A stretch of DNA of 64,000 bases from Zingiber officinale. Taxonomy: Eukaryota; Streptophyta; Magnoliopsida; Zingiberales; Zingiberaceae. Both the position numbers and the translations under genes were made by a program. Positions 1 through 11,341 of the stretch are shown here, in pieces; within the stretch, counting starts at the first letter, position 1, and each line of letters opens with the position of its first letter. The notes beneath the pieces were generated by a model. It saw only the letters and a list, made by a program, of their open reading frames with translations, had not been told where the DNA came from and did no database searches. Location of the stretch: positions 29,084,492-29,148,491 of the forward strand of contig NC_056004.1 in assembly GCF_018446385.1 (NCBI RefSeq), in the 5' to 3' direction.

Positions 1-717
1 CCCGTTCGGGTTTAGCGATTTTCACCGGTCACAGTCCAGCTTATCAGAGCATTCATCTCCCCCGTTCGGATTCGAGCTATCTCCAATGATCTCGGACAGG
101 AGTATCTCCACTGATCTTGGACCATCGAATTGCCACTGGTCTAGGGTTGATGTATCTTCACTGGTCTCAAACCAGGGCATCCTACTGGTTCCATGCCCTT
201 CGGCCGCATGAGCCTCGTACCCACTCGAGACACTGACGTCGTGCTTTTCGCTCTCCCATTCGGCATCATCCCACTCAGTATTCGATTGTCAGGCCAGCAT
301 TTTACGATCACCCGGTTGGCATTCTCTAGGCCGCTCGTTCAGCACTCTTGTAGTCGTCCAACCGGTATCGTTCAGCCATCTGTTCGACCACACACTTGAA
401 CTAGGTCGAACGCTTGACATTCTCTAGATAGTCTGGTCAGTATTTTACGATCGATGGGGTGACACTTTCTCGGTCGCCCACTCGGCATTGCCCGCTTGTT
501 CGCACAGTTAGCATTTTACGATCACCTGGTTGACATTATTGGGTCGTCCGATCACATTTTATGACCATTCGACCGACATTTTTTGGTGGCCAGGTCAGCA
601 TTCTCTTGATCCCTCGGTTAGTATTTTCGCAATCGCATGCTCTGCCCCGCTTACCTAGCATCTCTCTGCCTGATTGGCATTCTTCCGACTACCCCAGTCG
701 ACACTTTTTCACTCGGT
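1..717. repeat. GC-rich degenerate tandem repeats, left flank
   Basis: The first 190 bases repeat a loose unit of roughly 30-40 bases around 'ATCTCCACTGGTCT'. From about 230 to 715 a second loose unit recurs around 'CATTTTACGATCACCCGGTTG'. The same style of sequence resumes at 5736, so it is the DNA into which the CACTA element went. No coding frame is convincing. It may be old LTR sequence, but no end was found. Confidence 0.5.
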
Positions 718-945
718 CACTACAAGAAAAAAGCTAATAGACAACGCTTTTAAAGCGTTGTCTTTGTACCTGAAAAAGCGTTGTTAAAGGCACTGTTGTT
801 AAAAATATGCTCAACGACAACGCTTTTAAAGCGTTGTCGTTTGTAGAGAAGACAACGCTTTTGCAACGCTTTAAAAGCGTTGTCGATTTATGCAAAGACA
901 ACGCTTTTTGCAACGATTTAAAAGCGTTGTCGTTTTAAAGAAAAA
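718..945. repeat. Left TIR and subterminal repeats of CACTA 1
   Basis: Several copies of GACAACGCTTTT and its reverse complement lie head to head, some forming hairpins. In En/Spm elements such subterminal arrays are binding sites for the TNPA-type protein; that role here is by analogy. Confidence 0.85.
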
Positions 946-3395
946 AAATATTTAAAAATCATTATTTTTATATTTATGAAACTATTATTTTTCTTTTACC
1001 ATGTCTAGATTCGAATTTTACATATAATCAACTCAACTAATGATTTAAACTCATATCAAAATAATAGAATTCTGACATTGAAGTAATATTAGTATTTAAT
1101 TACATGAGAAGCTAGTAAATATCAAAATTAACACTAATTCTGTTTCAAAGTAGATAGTAATATTCACAAATAAAACAAAAGAGCACAAAATAACTAGCCC
1201 ACCTCGAAGCCAACAATATGTTTACTTCTACTAGCTACACTCAAAAATTATTATCGGCTTGAGAACGGGACAAAACAGTACAGTAATTACTACCATAATA
1301 CTGAAGAAGTAGCTTGTTTTTCTCAATCTATTACAGGAATAAGCAATTGGATTTTGTCTAGGATCTTTGTGAGCTTTGAACAGATTGAACAGTTGGCCTG
1401 AAATATAAACAAAAAATTACAGTCAATAGTTTGAACCAAAAAATTACTTCTACTAGCTATTTTCTATAAATGAACCAAAACTCACTACTCAGAAATGAAA
1501 TGCTTGCAGAAAGAAAGAAAGAAAGAAAGCTTGCAGAAATGCAACGTTTCTTCAAACTGCAGAAAGAAAGCTTGCAGAAATGAAATGCTTTCTTCTCTGC
1601 AAACACTTTCTTGTAAAAAGCACTGTTGTTGCAGAAATGCAACGTTTCTTCAAACTGCAGAAATAAAGCTTGCAGAAAGAAAGCTTGGCTTGCAGAAAGG
1701 CAACGTTTCTTCAAACTGCATTCTAAAATGCATGCAGTTTCTAATATGCATTCTAAAATGCATGCAGTTTCTAAACTGCATTCTTCAAACTGTGCAGTTT
1801 CTAATATGCAGAGAAAGCTTACAATTTCTCCATTCTAAAATGCATATAGTATTTCTCCATTCTAAAATGCATATAGTATTTGTAGAAAGAAAGCTAAAAT
1901 GAAACGTTTAGAATATGAGTTTAACCAATAGTGGAAAATTGCCAACTTCCTAAAGAAAGCTTGTAGAATTTTTAGTTTAATATGCTTGATACACTTAAAG
2001 CTTGCCAAAATCTTGCATAAAGCTTGCAAAAATCTTACAGAAAGCTTGCAGAATAAACTTAATATTATGCCATTCATCACATGTCGATGACCGAACCCAT
2101 AATGGCTTAGCATGAATTAAGGGCAACAAACTGAAGACAAGAAAGTACTCCAATGTATCTGAGCTACAGCTTAATTGTTGCCCTTATAATTTTTTAACTA
2201 CTGCTGATGTGGCTTGAGCCAAGTAGGAAAAAAATGATCTAGAGTTTAAGTACTGGAGCATCTCCACCTAAGTGACTAATCACCAATGATAATTAGATTG
2301 TGTACAAAATAGAACTTATCCATTTTAGAGTGTCATTGTGTTGATTAGAACTGGAGCTTCTACATCCAAGCGACTAGCCACTAGGATTGATAAGAAGCCA
2401 CTAATAAGCAACAGTGAAAATTAATAAGCTAGAGAAACTATTGTTCACAAATCAAATATATTTTACTAGGAAGTCAAAATGATACAACTAACTGGAGCAT
2501 TTTATAGAAAAAGTAATATTGAAGACTCTCACTGCAAGATAAAGAAAAAGTAATTATAAACTATGTCCAGCGAAGTGTAGTAGGGGTTTAGACAAATAAA
2601 AGTATTCCTAAATGAACTTTCACCAATAGGTTTTAGTCCAACGAGGTGTATAACAGCATCAAACCTACAGAAACAAACAAAATGATGTCATGCAACGTTA
2701 AAAAGGATATCCAAACAAAATCGGAAGCAGACAGTTAAATGACAGCAAAATAATAAGCAACAAAGGTCTAAATCACAGTGTATTAGGCTTGGCAGCCTCA
2801 GCATGCAACTCCAAACAAACATCAACATGTAACGCCAAACAAAGGTCTAAATCACAGTGTATTAAAGAACCATAAATAACTATTCAAACAAATAATAAGA
2901 ACCTTTAGCATGCAACGCCAAACAAACATCCACACAGTTAGCAGGATTTGGTCACTCGCATTAACTAAACCATTTAATTTCTTGAAGCAATATCTAGTGT
3001 TCTAGTATAATTTAATATTTTATTTACTGGCAATTACATCTCATGGGAGCACATCTCTTTTAAAAAACAGTTGAACATTATACTAATACTAGAAATAAAG
3101 ATATATACTAAATTAACACCTTTTGCAATTTTGAGCTGGAAGATGAATCTGAGGTATGTAACCCCTATGGTCAGTTTATATAATTCAGTTAATGAATTAT
3201 AAGAAATGTATTGATTGACCAAGAAGACTCTTTATCACAGATTAAACTGAGAATAACAAACAAGGGTAGATTGCATCTCATAGCTGAAAATGGATTCTAA
3301 AGAAGCAAAAAGTTGCTTCTTGCTAAAGATAATGAACTTAATTACATAAACCTTAGCTAAAACAAGGTAATGAACTTACATAAACTTGAACGCAC
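946..3395. other. Non-coding interior of CACTA 1
   Basis: AT-rich sequence with no convincing gene. It contains the tandem-repeat block at about 1490-2055. Parts may be introns or flanks of the minus-strand Ulp1-like gene. Short open frames here follow from the repeats. Confidence 0.5.
1490..2055. repeat. Tandem repeats, AAGCTTGCAGAAA and TTCTAAAATGCATG types
   Basis: Two interleaved short units recur. One is built on GAAAGCTTGCAGAAATGCA with 'CGTTTCTTCAAACTGCA' (1495-1735 and again near 1950-2055). The other is 'CATTCTAAAATGCATGCAG' (1730-1870). Degenerate spacing suggests slippage and decay. Confidence 0.7.
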
Positions 3396-3686
3396 CTACT
3401 CATAAATATGATCTTGTATACATTCTGCCAACTCCGATCGCACCTCATCAATTTCTTCTCGAGAATACTCTGCTTGTGTGAACTGTGAACATTAATGAGA
3501 AAAAAAAATCAACATTGACTTTACATATTTTAAATAGTTTATTTCAAATAATTTGAGACATAAGCAACTAAACATTACTATAGATCGTAGTGAATCTCTT
3601 TCGATAATTTCAAGTTCTTCAACAATTTGTCTCATAAATCGTATCACATAGTAACCATATTGTTTGGCATCTTGTTGTCGAGGAAC
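3396..3686 (-). pseudogene. Ulp1-like (C48) cysteine protease, last two exons, degenerate
   Basis: Reading on the minus strand, an exon at 3579-3686 (36 codons) is bounded by an AG acceptor and GT donor and encodes VPRQQDAKQYGYYVIRFMRQ and on. The last exon at 3396-3482 (28 codons, then TAG) starts FTQAEYSREEIDEVRSE. The GYYV-RFM stretch is the conserved block after the catalytic cysteine of Ulp1/SENP-type proteases, a domain often carried by plant CACTA and MULE elements. Here the residue before GYYV is tyrosine where the family has the catalytic cysteine, so activity would be lost. Upstream exons were not resolved. Both exons keep phase and splice sites, so decay is moderate. Confidence 0.7.
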
Positions 3687-4099
3687 CTATAAATTAGAGG
3701 CAAATTATTAATGATAAACATATACATTAAAATATATGTTATATGTAATTACACATACATGTACTATTATCCACATAGCCTTTTTTCTACATTTCCTTCC
3801 CTTGTTTGAATTAAAACAATAAATCAAATTTATTTATGAATACTTCTATTACATAATTTATACCCCAATGGCTTTGGTTTTTTCATTCCCCGACTCCAAT
3901 TACAAAAATCAAAACACCTATTTAAGACATGTGAAGCATAATTAACACTCTGCTTTTTCTGCATAGAGAGCATAGAAGATTAGAAGCAAGGTAAGAAAAT
4001 GATACTATGGACTTATGGATATTAAGACGTATTCATCAAGGGCCACTAAGAAATAAATAATTTGAAGGTAAAAATAAAGAAATCCATGGTAAATCGTAC

Positions 4100-4730
4100 C
4101 CGACGTCTGAAGCGTTGTGGTGGCTCTCGGTTTCTCCTATCTGTGCGAGACCTCACCCTGACAACCTTTGAGTGGATTGCGTAGGACACACAGTACTGCA
4201 CTTTGATATACAACTTCGGAAGTGTGTATCAAGTTGTTTAAAACCTTTAGCCACCAACAATGACAGGTATTGAACCAAATAATCCAAAAAAATAAAATAA
4301 AAAAATAAAGAAATAATACCATCGTAGGCACAAGCCTCTTGCACATCCCTCACGGCAGCTTGCTCCACTATATTCCTCACGAGGAACCTCTTGATAGCCT
4401 TGTCCTTCGTTGTACAGTAGCAGTCGAGGATGAATCAAAATCGCGAACAGAACAAAAAATAGCACTAAAAATTCAAACTTCTTGGAGGGGAAATTTTGTC
4501 TTGCGAGTAAACATCAATGTTGATTAATTCAGAGAAAAGATGGAAATCTAGGATACCTTAGGACAGCACTTGCCGCAGTTAGAGCAGCGGATGAAGTTGA
4601 CGTGACCCCCACCATGCTTGTTGTGTCCGCCGTTTCTGCGCCATGAAAGTCTGCAAAACAATCGAACAGAAATCGTTCAGATCGTGCAAGGGGAGGACGA
4701 GGACAGGTTGGTTTTCAATCGGCTCACCAT
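4100..4730 (-). pseudogene. RPS26: Captured copy of ribosomal protein eS26 gene, introns retained
   Basis: eS26 is a zinc-binding protein of the cytosolic 40S subunit. The minus strand shows four exons in order: an ATG-only exon (4728-4730) with donor GTGAGCC; 4557-4650, ending [14 protein letters not shown] with the CXXC zinc ligands; 4320-4404, encoding [20 protein letters not shown] and on; and 4100-4228, encoding [31 protein letters not shown] and on. Introns survive, so it was copied as genomic DNA, not through mRNA. Breaks: one extra base near the start of the second exon (ATGG where AAG is expected) shifts the frame, the acceptor before the last exon is poor, a conserved Cys after YCVS is Tyr, and the C-terminal tail is missing. 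It lies inside CACTA 1, so it is transposon cargo. Confidence 0.88.
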
Positions 4731-5015
4731 TTTCGCCGCTCAACTCCGGTATCAAACTCGACGTTTCTAATTAGGGTTACGAATGTGCAAAGGCATATCT
4801 CTCAGATCAATGTATACCATTCGGACACTGAAGGCTAAAGGCATGGGTCGAATCAATCACAACCGCTTTTTGTCTGGCCGAAAAGGCTGATCTGAGATGC
4901 CATAAGGAAGCTTCCGAAAGCACACTGCCTCAACGTCATTGGAGTTACAGTAGCATACCAGATGAAATCACTCTCACAAGGAGTTTCAAGACTTTGAGGA
5001 ACAACTTAAAAGGTA

Positions 5016-5435
5016 CTAGGACAAGGAATCATTAGGGTTACAGTAGCATATCAGAAGACAATGGGAACTACTGTGGTTACGTTGCCTCAACGTCGGGGGC
5101 GAAGGAGGCGAAAAGATGGGTCGATCTGTCGTGGTCGATCGCCTCAGCACTGGGATCTGCCGCTTGACGAAGGTGTGGTCAAAGAGATTGGGCAGTGTAA
5201 GGAAGCGTGAATGAGGCGACGGAGGCGAAGAGATTAATCCCGCCGTCTTGACGGAGAGGAGTTTGGAGGAGTGGTTCGCAAAGAGGGGTTCGCCAGAGAG
5301 GGGCTTGCCGGAGAGGAGTTGGATGGAGAAGGTCGCGTGAGATGAGGAGTTGGGAGAAGGGTTCGGGATCAAAAACGATCGGAAGATAGGAGTTGGGAGA
5401 AGGGTTCGGGTTTTCTTCTCCTTACTTAGATCCAA
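5016..5435 (-). CDS. Hypothetical ORF near right end of CACTA 1
   Basis: A 139-codon open frame, Ser/Pro/Leu-rich with no domain I recognise, lies upstream of the eS26 copy on the same strand and just inside the right subterminal repeats. It may be the 5' region of an acquired gene or chance coding in C/T-rich leader sequence. Function unknown. Confidence 0.2.
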   Translation of the reverse strand: MDLSKEKKTRTLLPTPIFRSFLIPNPSPNSSSHATFSIQLLSGKPLSGEPLFANHSSKLLSVKTAGLISSPPSPHSRFLTLPNLFDHTFVKRQIPVLRRSTTTDRPIFSPPSPPTLRQRNHSSSHCLLICYCNPNDSLS

Positions 5436-5471
5436 CGGTTTGTATTAATCAAGATTTAGATGAGAACTTAA

Positions 5472-5732
5472 CAATAGACAACACTTTTTAAAAAACGTTG
5501 TTGTAGACACTAAAAAAAAGGCTAATAGACAACGCTTTTTATAAAACGTTGTCTTTGACCCGTAAAAATTACTAATAGACAACGATTTTTAGAAAAAACA
5601 TTGTCTATTAATAAGAAAATAATGAAATAGACAACGTTTTTCACTAAAAACGTTGTTAAAAAAAAATAGACAACGCTTTTTATAAAAAACGTTGTCGTTT
5701 AAGTGTTGTAGAATCCCAATTTTCTTGTAGTG
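5472..5732. repeat. Right TIR and subterminal repeats of CACTA 1
   Basis: At least five copies of TAGACAACG(C/T)TTTT and its complement AAAACGTTGTC sit between 5472 and 5700, then the terminal TTTTCTTGTAGTG. This block is duplicated at 14096-14361. Confidence 0.85.
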
Positions 5733-5735
5733 GGT

Positions 5736-7361
5736 CTGCTTGGCATCCCGCGTGTCACTCGGTTGATTATCATTTTATTCGTCGCTCACTTGACGTTTTT
5801 CCGTTCGCTCTGCATTGATCCGGTTGTTGACTCAGTATTATTTCTCGTGGTTAACTCGGCATCGCTACCATCTCTCGTACGACACCATTACTATAGTGAC
5901 CGCTTGTGAGGCATTATACAAGGGATTTAGAAATTTGACCCTGATATCAAGAGCGATACAACTTTTGCGACAGACTATCTAGTCAGTTGGACTTGCGTCT
6001 CCTTCAACTAGACTTGAAGGGAAGACTTGTAATGCGGATGCATCACAGGGGGCCATGGTAATTAGGGAGAGGGGTGAGGGCATTTTGGTCACTCCACTAG
6101 TTAGGGCTTTAAGTGAGGAGGAGGGCTTCTTCGATGAGAGAAGCCGGGGGGGAATCTGCCGCCGCCACCATGGACCTAAGCGAAGGTTTCTTCTTGGTCC
6201 CTTGTCGTAGTTGCCGCCGCCACCATAGACCTAAGCAAAGGTTTCTTCTTGGTCCCTCGTCGTAGCCGCCGGAGAGATCTGCCAGCGACGACCGTCTCTG
6301 GGCCATCTCCTTTCTCCGCGCCGGCGCCACTATGCCATCTCCCTCGACACCTCTCTCCCTCATGTACGTCGCTGCCCTCCTCATACGGACCACTGCCCGT
6401 CGCCGCCTATGTCGCCTCGCTCTCGCGCATGTCATCTCCAATGTTGCTCGTTGTAGAGGCTTGTCGTCGCCAGGACAGGACCGCCCCTCTCCCCTCTTCC
6501 TCCCCAGCGGCTCTGTCGCATCCAGTGGCCTTTGCCGCCACCTCCGGCGGCCACTGCCGCCACCTCTAGCGGCTGCTGCCGCTATCCGATGCCACCTCCA
6601 GTGACAGCCACTAGCCGACCCACAGCCTTCGTTGAGGGCACGGCGCCATCATCACTGTTGGCACTCCTATCGGGCGATGAGCCGGTTCTCGAGCCACCGC
6701 TGATTTGGCTTTCGGGCCACTACTATTGCACTCTACCTTGGTGACCCGCGTTTTTCACTGTGTGCTATGTTTCGGCCACCGAGCCATTGTATTTTGTATT
6801 GCTATTATGATTGTTAGTTACTAGTATTATCCGGCCCGCGTGCCGTGTCTCGGCCTGCAAGCCGCTGTGGTATTTCGGCATAGGAGCCGTCGTCAGATTT
6901 CGACCGACATGCCGCCTTTTGGATCCATGCTGCACCGGATTCCATGTCGTCGCTCCCAGATCTGGCTCCTCAGCTAACCCATATTCATCTACCCTTAAGG
7001 GTCGCGACGACTCGATCAGCATCGCGACCAGCTCACTGATCCATCCGAGAGTGCCCCCCAGGGTCAAGGTACGTCACTGTACTTATCTTGTACTTATTTA
7101 ATTGTTCTGCTATTATTCAGTTGCTTATACATTCGTGGGACCTGCCTCGAGCATCGGGGTACCAGGGACTAGGGCAACCCGGTCACTAGCTGCAGGTATT
7201 GTTAACTAGAGGATTTTTGATGACTTGGTCAACATAGAAGACAACTCACCATCCGGGTCATGGAGATGCGGTCAACCTTCCAACCACGTCATTCTGGCAG
7301 CCCCGTCTTCTCATATTCCCGACAGGAACAATGCTGCAAGCTCTGTTAACTTTGTTAGGAT
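5736..7361. other. GC-rich flank between CACTA 1 and gag-only element; possible exon
   Basis: The first part continues the degenerate repeat style of 1-717. A C/G-rich portion (6100-6740) has overlapping open frames of Pro/Ser/Arg composition that I do not trust, and a ~55-base local tandem duplication (about 6160-6262) missing from the second copy. At 7070 a strong donor-like CAAGGTACGT appears, and at 7186-7196 an acceptor-like GCTGCAG starts an open stretch ending at the element insertion (see 15781-15947). No function recognised. Confidence 0.45.
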
Positions 7362-8868
7362 TGTTAGGACCGAAAAGTAGCTAGAGGGGGGGGGGGGGGG
7401 GGGGGGAATAGCTCGTCGCTTGCTCGGTGCTTGGCGTTGATTGTTTCTTCAAGAATGTGCAGCGGAAAAAACAGAAACAAAAGCATACAACGCTAACACG
7501 GTTGGTTTACTTGGTATCCACCTCACAAGAGGTGACTAATCCAAGGATCCACACCTACTCACGCACCCTCCACTAATAAAACTCTCCTTTATGGTAACTA
7601 CCAAAGGCGGAGAAGCCCTACAAGACTCTCAATACAAGAAGAAAGGGAAAGGTAATGAAATACAAGCACAAGCTTACAATGAGTACAAAAACCCTAACCC
7701 TAGCTTTCTTCTTCTTTGCTTTTGATCCACCTCTTGACTTGGAAGACTCCAAGAACCTTCAAGAACTGGCGATCTGGAGCTTGGAGAGAGCTGTGGAGGA
7801 GCTAGTGAAGATCTAAGGTCTGTCGTGGAAGCAGTGTCGAAGGAAATGAACGCCTGCGGCTTAAATCGACGCTAACGGTCAAATCCCGATCGATTGGAAT
7901 GCTCCCAATCGATCGGGGAGGCTTTGGATCGATCCACGGATCGATCAAGAGCGCCTCTGTACTCTGGAAAAACGCCTGGATCGATCCACGGATCGATCCA
8001 GCGCTTATCGCGCGAAGCAGCAGCGTCCCAATTGATCCACTGCTCGATTGGGACCTCTGGATCTATCCACTGATCGATTGGGACCTCTGGATCGATCCAC
8101 TGATCGATCCAGAGGCTTTCTGTGCGCTGGGAAACTGCCTGAATCGATCCACTGATCGATCCACTGATCGATCCACTGATCAATCCAGCTCTTGGTTTTT
8201 ACCCAAAACCAAGTCCCAAGCCTCCCAAACCAACATTCGGTCAACCTTAACCTGTTGGTACGTCATGCCTAGCATCTAGTCACTTCCTTGACCTGCAAGG
8301 ACTCCCTCACCAAGTGTCCGGTCAATCCCTTTGACCCACTTGGACTTTTCTTTGTGCCAAGTATCCGGTCAATCCCTTTGACCTACTTGGACTTTTCTTT
8401 GTGCCAAGTATCCGGTCAATCCCTTTGACCTACTTGGACTTTTCTTTGTGCCAATTATCCGATCAATCCCTTTGACCTACTTGGACTTTTCTTCATCATG
8501 CCTGGCTTCACTTACCAGGACTTCCAATCTGCCTAGCTTCACTCACTAGGACTTCTCTTCTGCCTGGCTTCACTCACCAGGACTTTCACCTAACTTCACT
8601 CACTAGGATTTCTCTTCTGCCTAGTTTCACTTACCAGGACTTTCATTTCTGCCTGGCTTCACTCACCAGGACTTTCATTTCTGCCTGGCTTCACTCACCA
8701 GGACTTTAATTTCTGCCTGACTTCACTCACCAGGACTTTCCAGTCAAGTATCCGGTCAATCCTTGACCTACTTGACTCTTCTTCAATCAACCTTGTATTG
8801 TCAAACATCGAAACTCAAACCAAGACTCAAGCTTGGTCAACCTTGACCTGAGAGATGTTGCACCAACA
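7362..8868 (-). repeat. 3' LTR of gag-only copy A
   Basis: 1507 bases with TG...CA ends in element orientation. It contains a 21-G run (7386-7406), the GGATCGATCC inverted-repeat array (about 7885-8190), GGTCAA/TTGACC units (8320-8500) and a 'GCCTGGCTTCACTCACCAGG' tandem array (8500-8745). It matches LTR copies at 13280-14085 and 15948-17363. Confidence 0.9.
7885..8190. repeat. GGATCGATCC inverted-repeat array in LTR
   Basis: A run of imperfect palindromes such as TGGATCGATCCAC(T/G)GATCGATCCAG is separated by 10-40 bases. Because the unit is palindromic and roughly 24 bases, all six frames stay open over long distances and produce spurious Trp-Ile-Asp-Pro repeat peptides. Confidence 0.85.
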
Positions 8869-8884
8869 ATCTCCCCCTTTTTGA
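8869..8884 (-). promoter_or_regulatory. Polypurine tract of copy A
   Basis: On the minus strand AAAAAGGGGGAGAT abuts the 3' LTR start. It is the expected primer for plus-strand DNA synthesis and is identical in kind to that at 51608-51622. Confidence 0.8.
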
Positions 8885-11341
8885 TGTTTGACAATACCAC
8901 AATAACACTTACAATACCACATGTAAGTTAGGCTAATCCCATAGCCTAAACCTTTTTCATGCCACTAGGTAATGGAAGCATAAGTTAAGCTCTTCATTCT
9001 CCCCCTAAGAGGGCAAACTCCCTCTTAGATAATGAAAGCCTAACTTACCCCCTTTTATAAGTCCTTTCATTCTCTCCCTATTGGCACACATCAAACCATG
9101 CCCCATTTTTGGGCACACATCAACAAATCCATTGTTGAAAACTCTCCCCCTGAAGAGTTGCTTATCGTTGATCACAACTTCACTCGTTGTGATCAACACG
9201 ATAATGAAGGTCTTATTCCCTTCATTTTCACCAATGCTCGCTCTGGAGCATTAACAAGGTCTAATGACCCAAATGAAGGTCCCATACCCTTCATTTGTCC
9301 CTAATCCTACATTCTCCTTCAATGTAGTTAAATGCCCATTCTTGAGCATTATCCACTTGAACAACTTGAACAATGAGGATATCCACTCCCCATTAAAGTT
9401 CAAACGCTCAACCTTGAGAATGTTCAAAAAAAAAAGGTTAACCACCTTCCAAGGTTCATGAAAAATAATTTTCATGTCTTTAAAGAGTCCCTCCCCCTAA
9501 AGACATGATGGTAACTTCTGTCATTGCACCAACAATGACTTGGAATCCCTAAACCTTTAGGAAACCCAATTTTTGAAGTTTTGAGGTTCAAATATTCAAA
9601 ATTTGAAAGCAAACCTCAACCTAAACTTCAATTTAGTCTTCCTTAACCAATCCATCCTTGTTTTCAACATGAAAACACCCTTTTTTTTATGTATACAATT
9701 GTATTTTGAGGGGTTTGGAATGGTTACTTAGACTAAAATAGGTTCAAAATGCTGAAATCAGGCCTTCCCAGCCAAAATCAGCAACTCGGATCGATTGGAG
9801 TTGGGTTCCAATCGATTGAACCATTCTGAATCGATCTACTGATCGATTCAGGAGGGCTGGATCGATCGGTGAATCGATCCAGACGACTTCTGTTCACAGA
9901 AAGCCTGCTCTCAATCGATCGCCAGATCGGGTGATCGATTGAGGTCTGAGAGTTGCTGAAATTCAATTTTAGTCAACTTCAGAAACCCCTACAAAATTCT
10001 ACAAAATTCCAAAAATCGTGAAAATTTGTGTAGACATTGTTTAGGGCATATATTATCATGGAAAAATAGTTTTCTATGAAAATACTTCATGTTTTCAAAG
10101 ATTGACACAAACTTGAAAACTTGCAAAAACTTTAGTGTTTTCTTCAAGTTTGTGTCTAACTATTCAATGATGATTACTATCACAAGATAACCTTCACCAA
10201 GATTTTCCAAAAGTATTTTAAAATTATTTTGAAAACCAATATCCCACCATGTTCCTTGGGCATAATGCACATGACTTGTACATTAGCTTTTCCAATGATG
10301 GGAAAACACATAACTATGTGTTTTGATGAACTTAACACAAAAAAAATGCACTAAATCAACATCTTGAGTTTTGTTCATCATCCTAACATCTTACTTGTAT
10401 CTAATGTGCACTAAAACACATACAAGTCATCTTATAGGTCTTTGTGAGATGTAAATTTTAGTTTTGCCCTAATCTAGGGATCATGCATATCTATCTAGGC
10501 ATTTTGAGTGGTGAACATCCACCAAGGATGTTACTTGTTGATTCCACTTGTGTATAAATACCACTTGTTGGTATACCACTTGTTGATATACCACTTGTTG
10601 GTATAACTTGTATATAAATGCCATTTGTTTATACCACTTGTTGGTAAAAACATTTGTCCTTAATTTTAAGGAAATCAACATAATGCATGATAATGTTATG
10701 GCATACATCAAAATAAAATAGCTTTCAAAAGAAAGATTCCTATAACTACATGATGTATGTATGACATGACATGATATTTTTGTATTTTTCATAATAAAGG
10801 AATGAATGTAAAATACAAAACTAAATATGATTTCATGACATATAATGGGCAAACAATCATGGCAAGATTTAGCATAAATAAAATGCCTAGATTACCTATC
10901 TAGGTGTCCTTAAACTTAGCTAACTTAAAATTAAACTTTAGATTGCCCATAAGTGCTTCAAGAAAATGCCAAAACCTAAATTGGCATTTCTAATTCCCTT
11001 GATTAATTTATGCCAATTGAAATTAAGCATATTTCTCAAATGTTGCCATATTTCTTTTTCCACAAGAGTATCACTTTTAAATTAAGACTTAAAATGCCTT
11101 TAATTTCCTAAGAACATACCAAAATCCCAACTTGGTAGTTCTTATGAATTTCCCAATATGTGCCATTTAAGATTAAAATCAATATCTTCAATTTTGGCAC
11201 ATTTTACTCTTCCAAAGAGTAACTCATAATCCTTTTCATTCTCAAAGGTTAATAATAACCTTGAAAATGCTCCTTGAGTGTCAATTTCTTTAAAGTTGGG
11301 TTAACTACCATTCTTCTTAGAGTTGACACTCTCTAACCCAT
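8885..11341 (-). other. Non-coding interior 3' of gag, copy A
   Basis: About 2.4 kb between gag and the polypurine tract with no pol. It holds inverted-repeat units of the ATCGAT type at 9784-9950 and fragments matching 49273-51607 in the sister element. Only short frames occur. Confidence 0.7.
9784..9950. repeat. Internal ATCGAT hairpin cluster, copy A
   Basis: Arms pair as CTGAATCGATC (9826-9836) with GATCGATTCAG (9841-9851), and CTGGATCGAT (9857-9866) with ATCGATCCAG (9873-9882). Base changes in one arm are matched in the other. Confidence 0.8.

Larger units (their letters stand above)
718..5732. mobile_element. CACTA (En/Spm) transposon with captured eS26 gene
   Basis: The left end reads CACTACAAGAAAA (718-730) and the right end TTTTCTTGTAGTG (5720-5732), a perfect 13-base terminal inverted repeat. 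The flanks are GGT at 715-717 and at 5733-5735, the 3-base target duplication expected of CACTA elements. Both ends carry dense subterminal inverted repeats based on GACAACGCTTTT/AAAGCGTTGTC. No TNP2-type transposase is visible, so the element is probably non-autonomous. Its interior holds, on the minus strand, a copied eS26 gene (4100-4730) and Ulp1-like protease exons (3396-3686), making it a Pack-CACTA-like gene carrier. Boundaries and duplication are read directly; the non-autonomous state is inferred. Confidence 0.92.

Noticed and set aside
6109-6744. Pro/Arg/Ser-rich frames on both strands, repeated at 14730-15333
   Set aside because: High-GC sequence open by chance on several frames, no domain, with frame-changing indels between the two copies.
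8500-8750. CRISPR-like regularly spaced repeats (CTGGCTTCACTCACCAGGAC)
   Set aside because: Spacers are short and not unique, the genome is a plant, and the array is part of the LTR.
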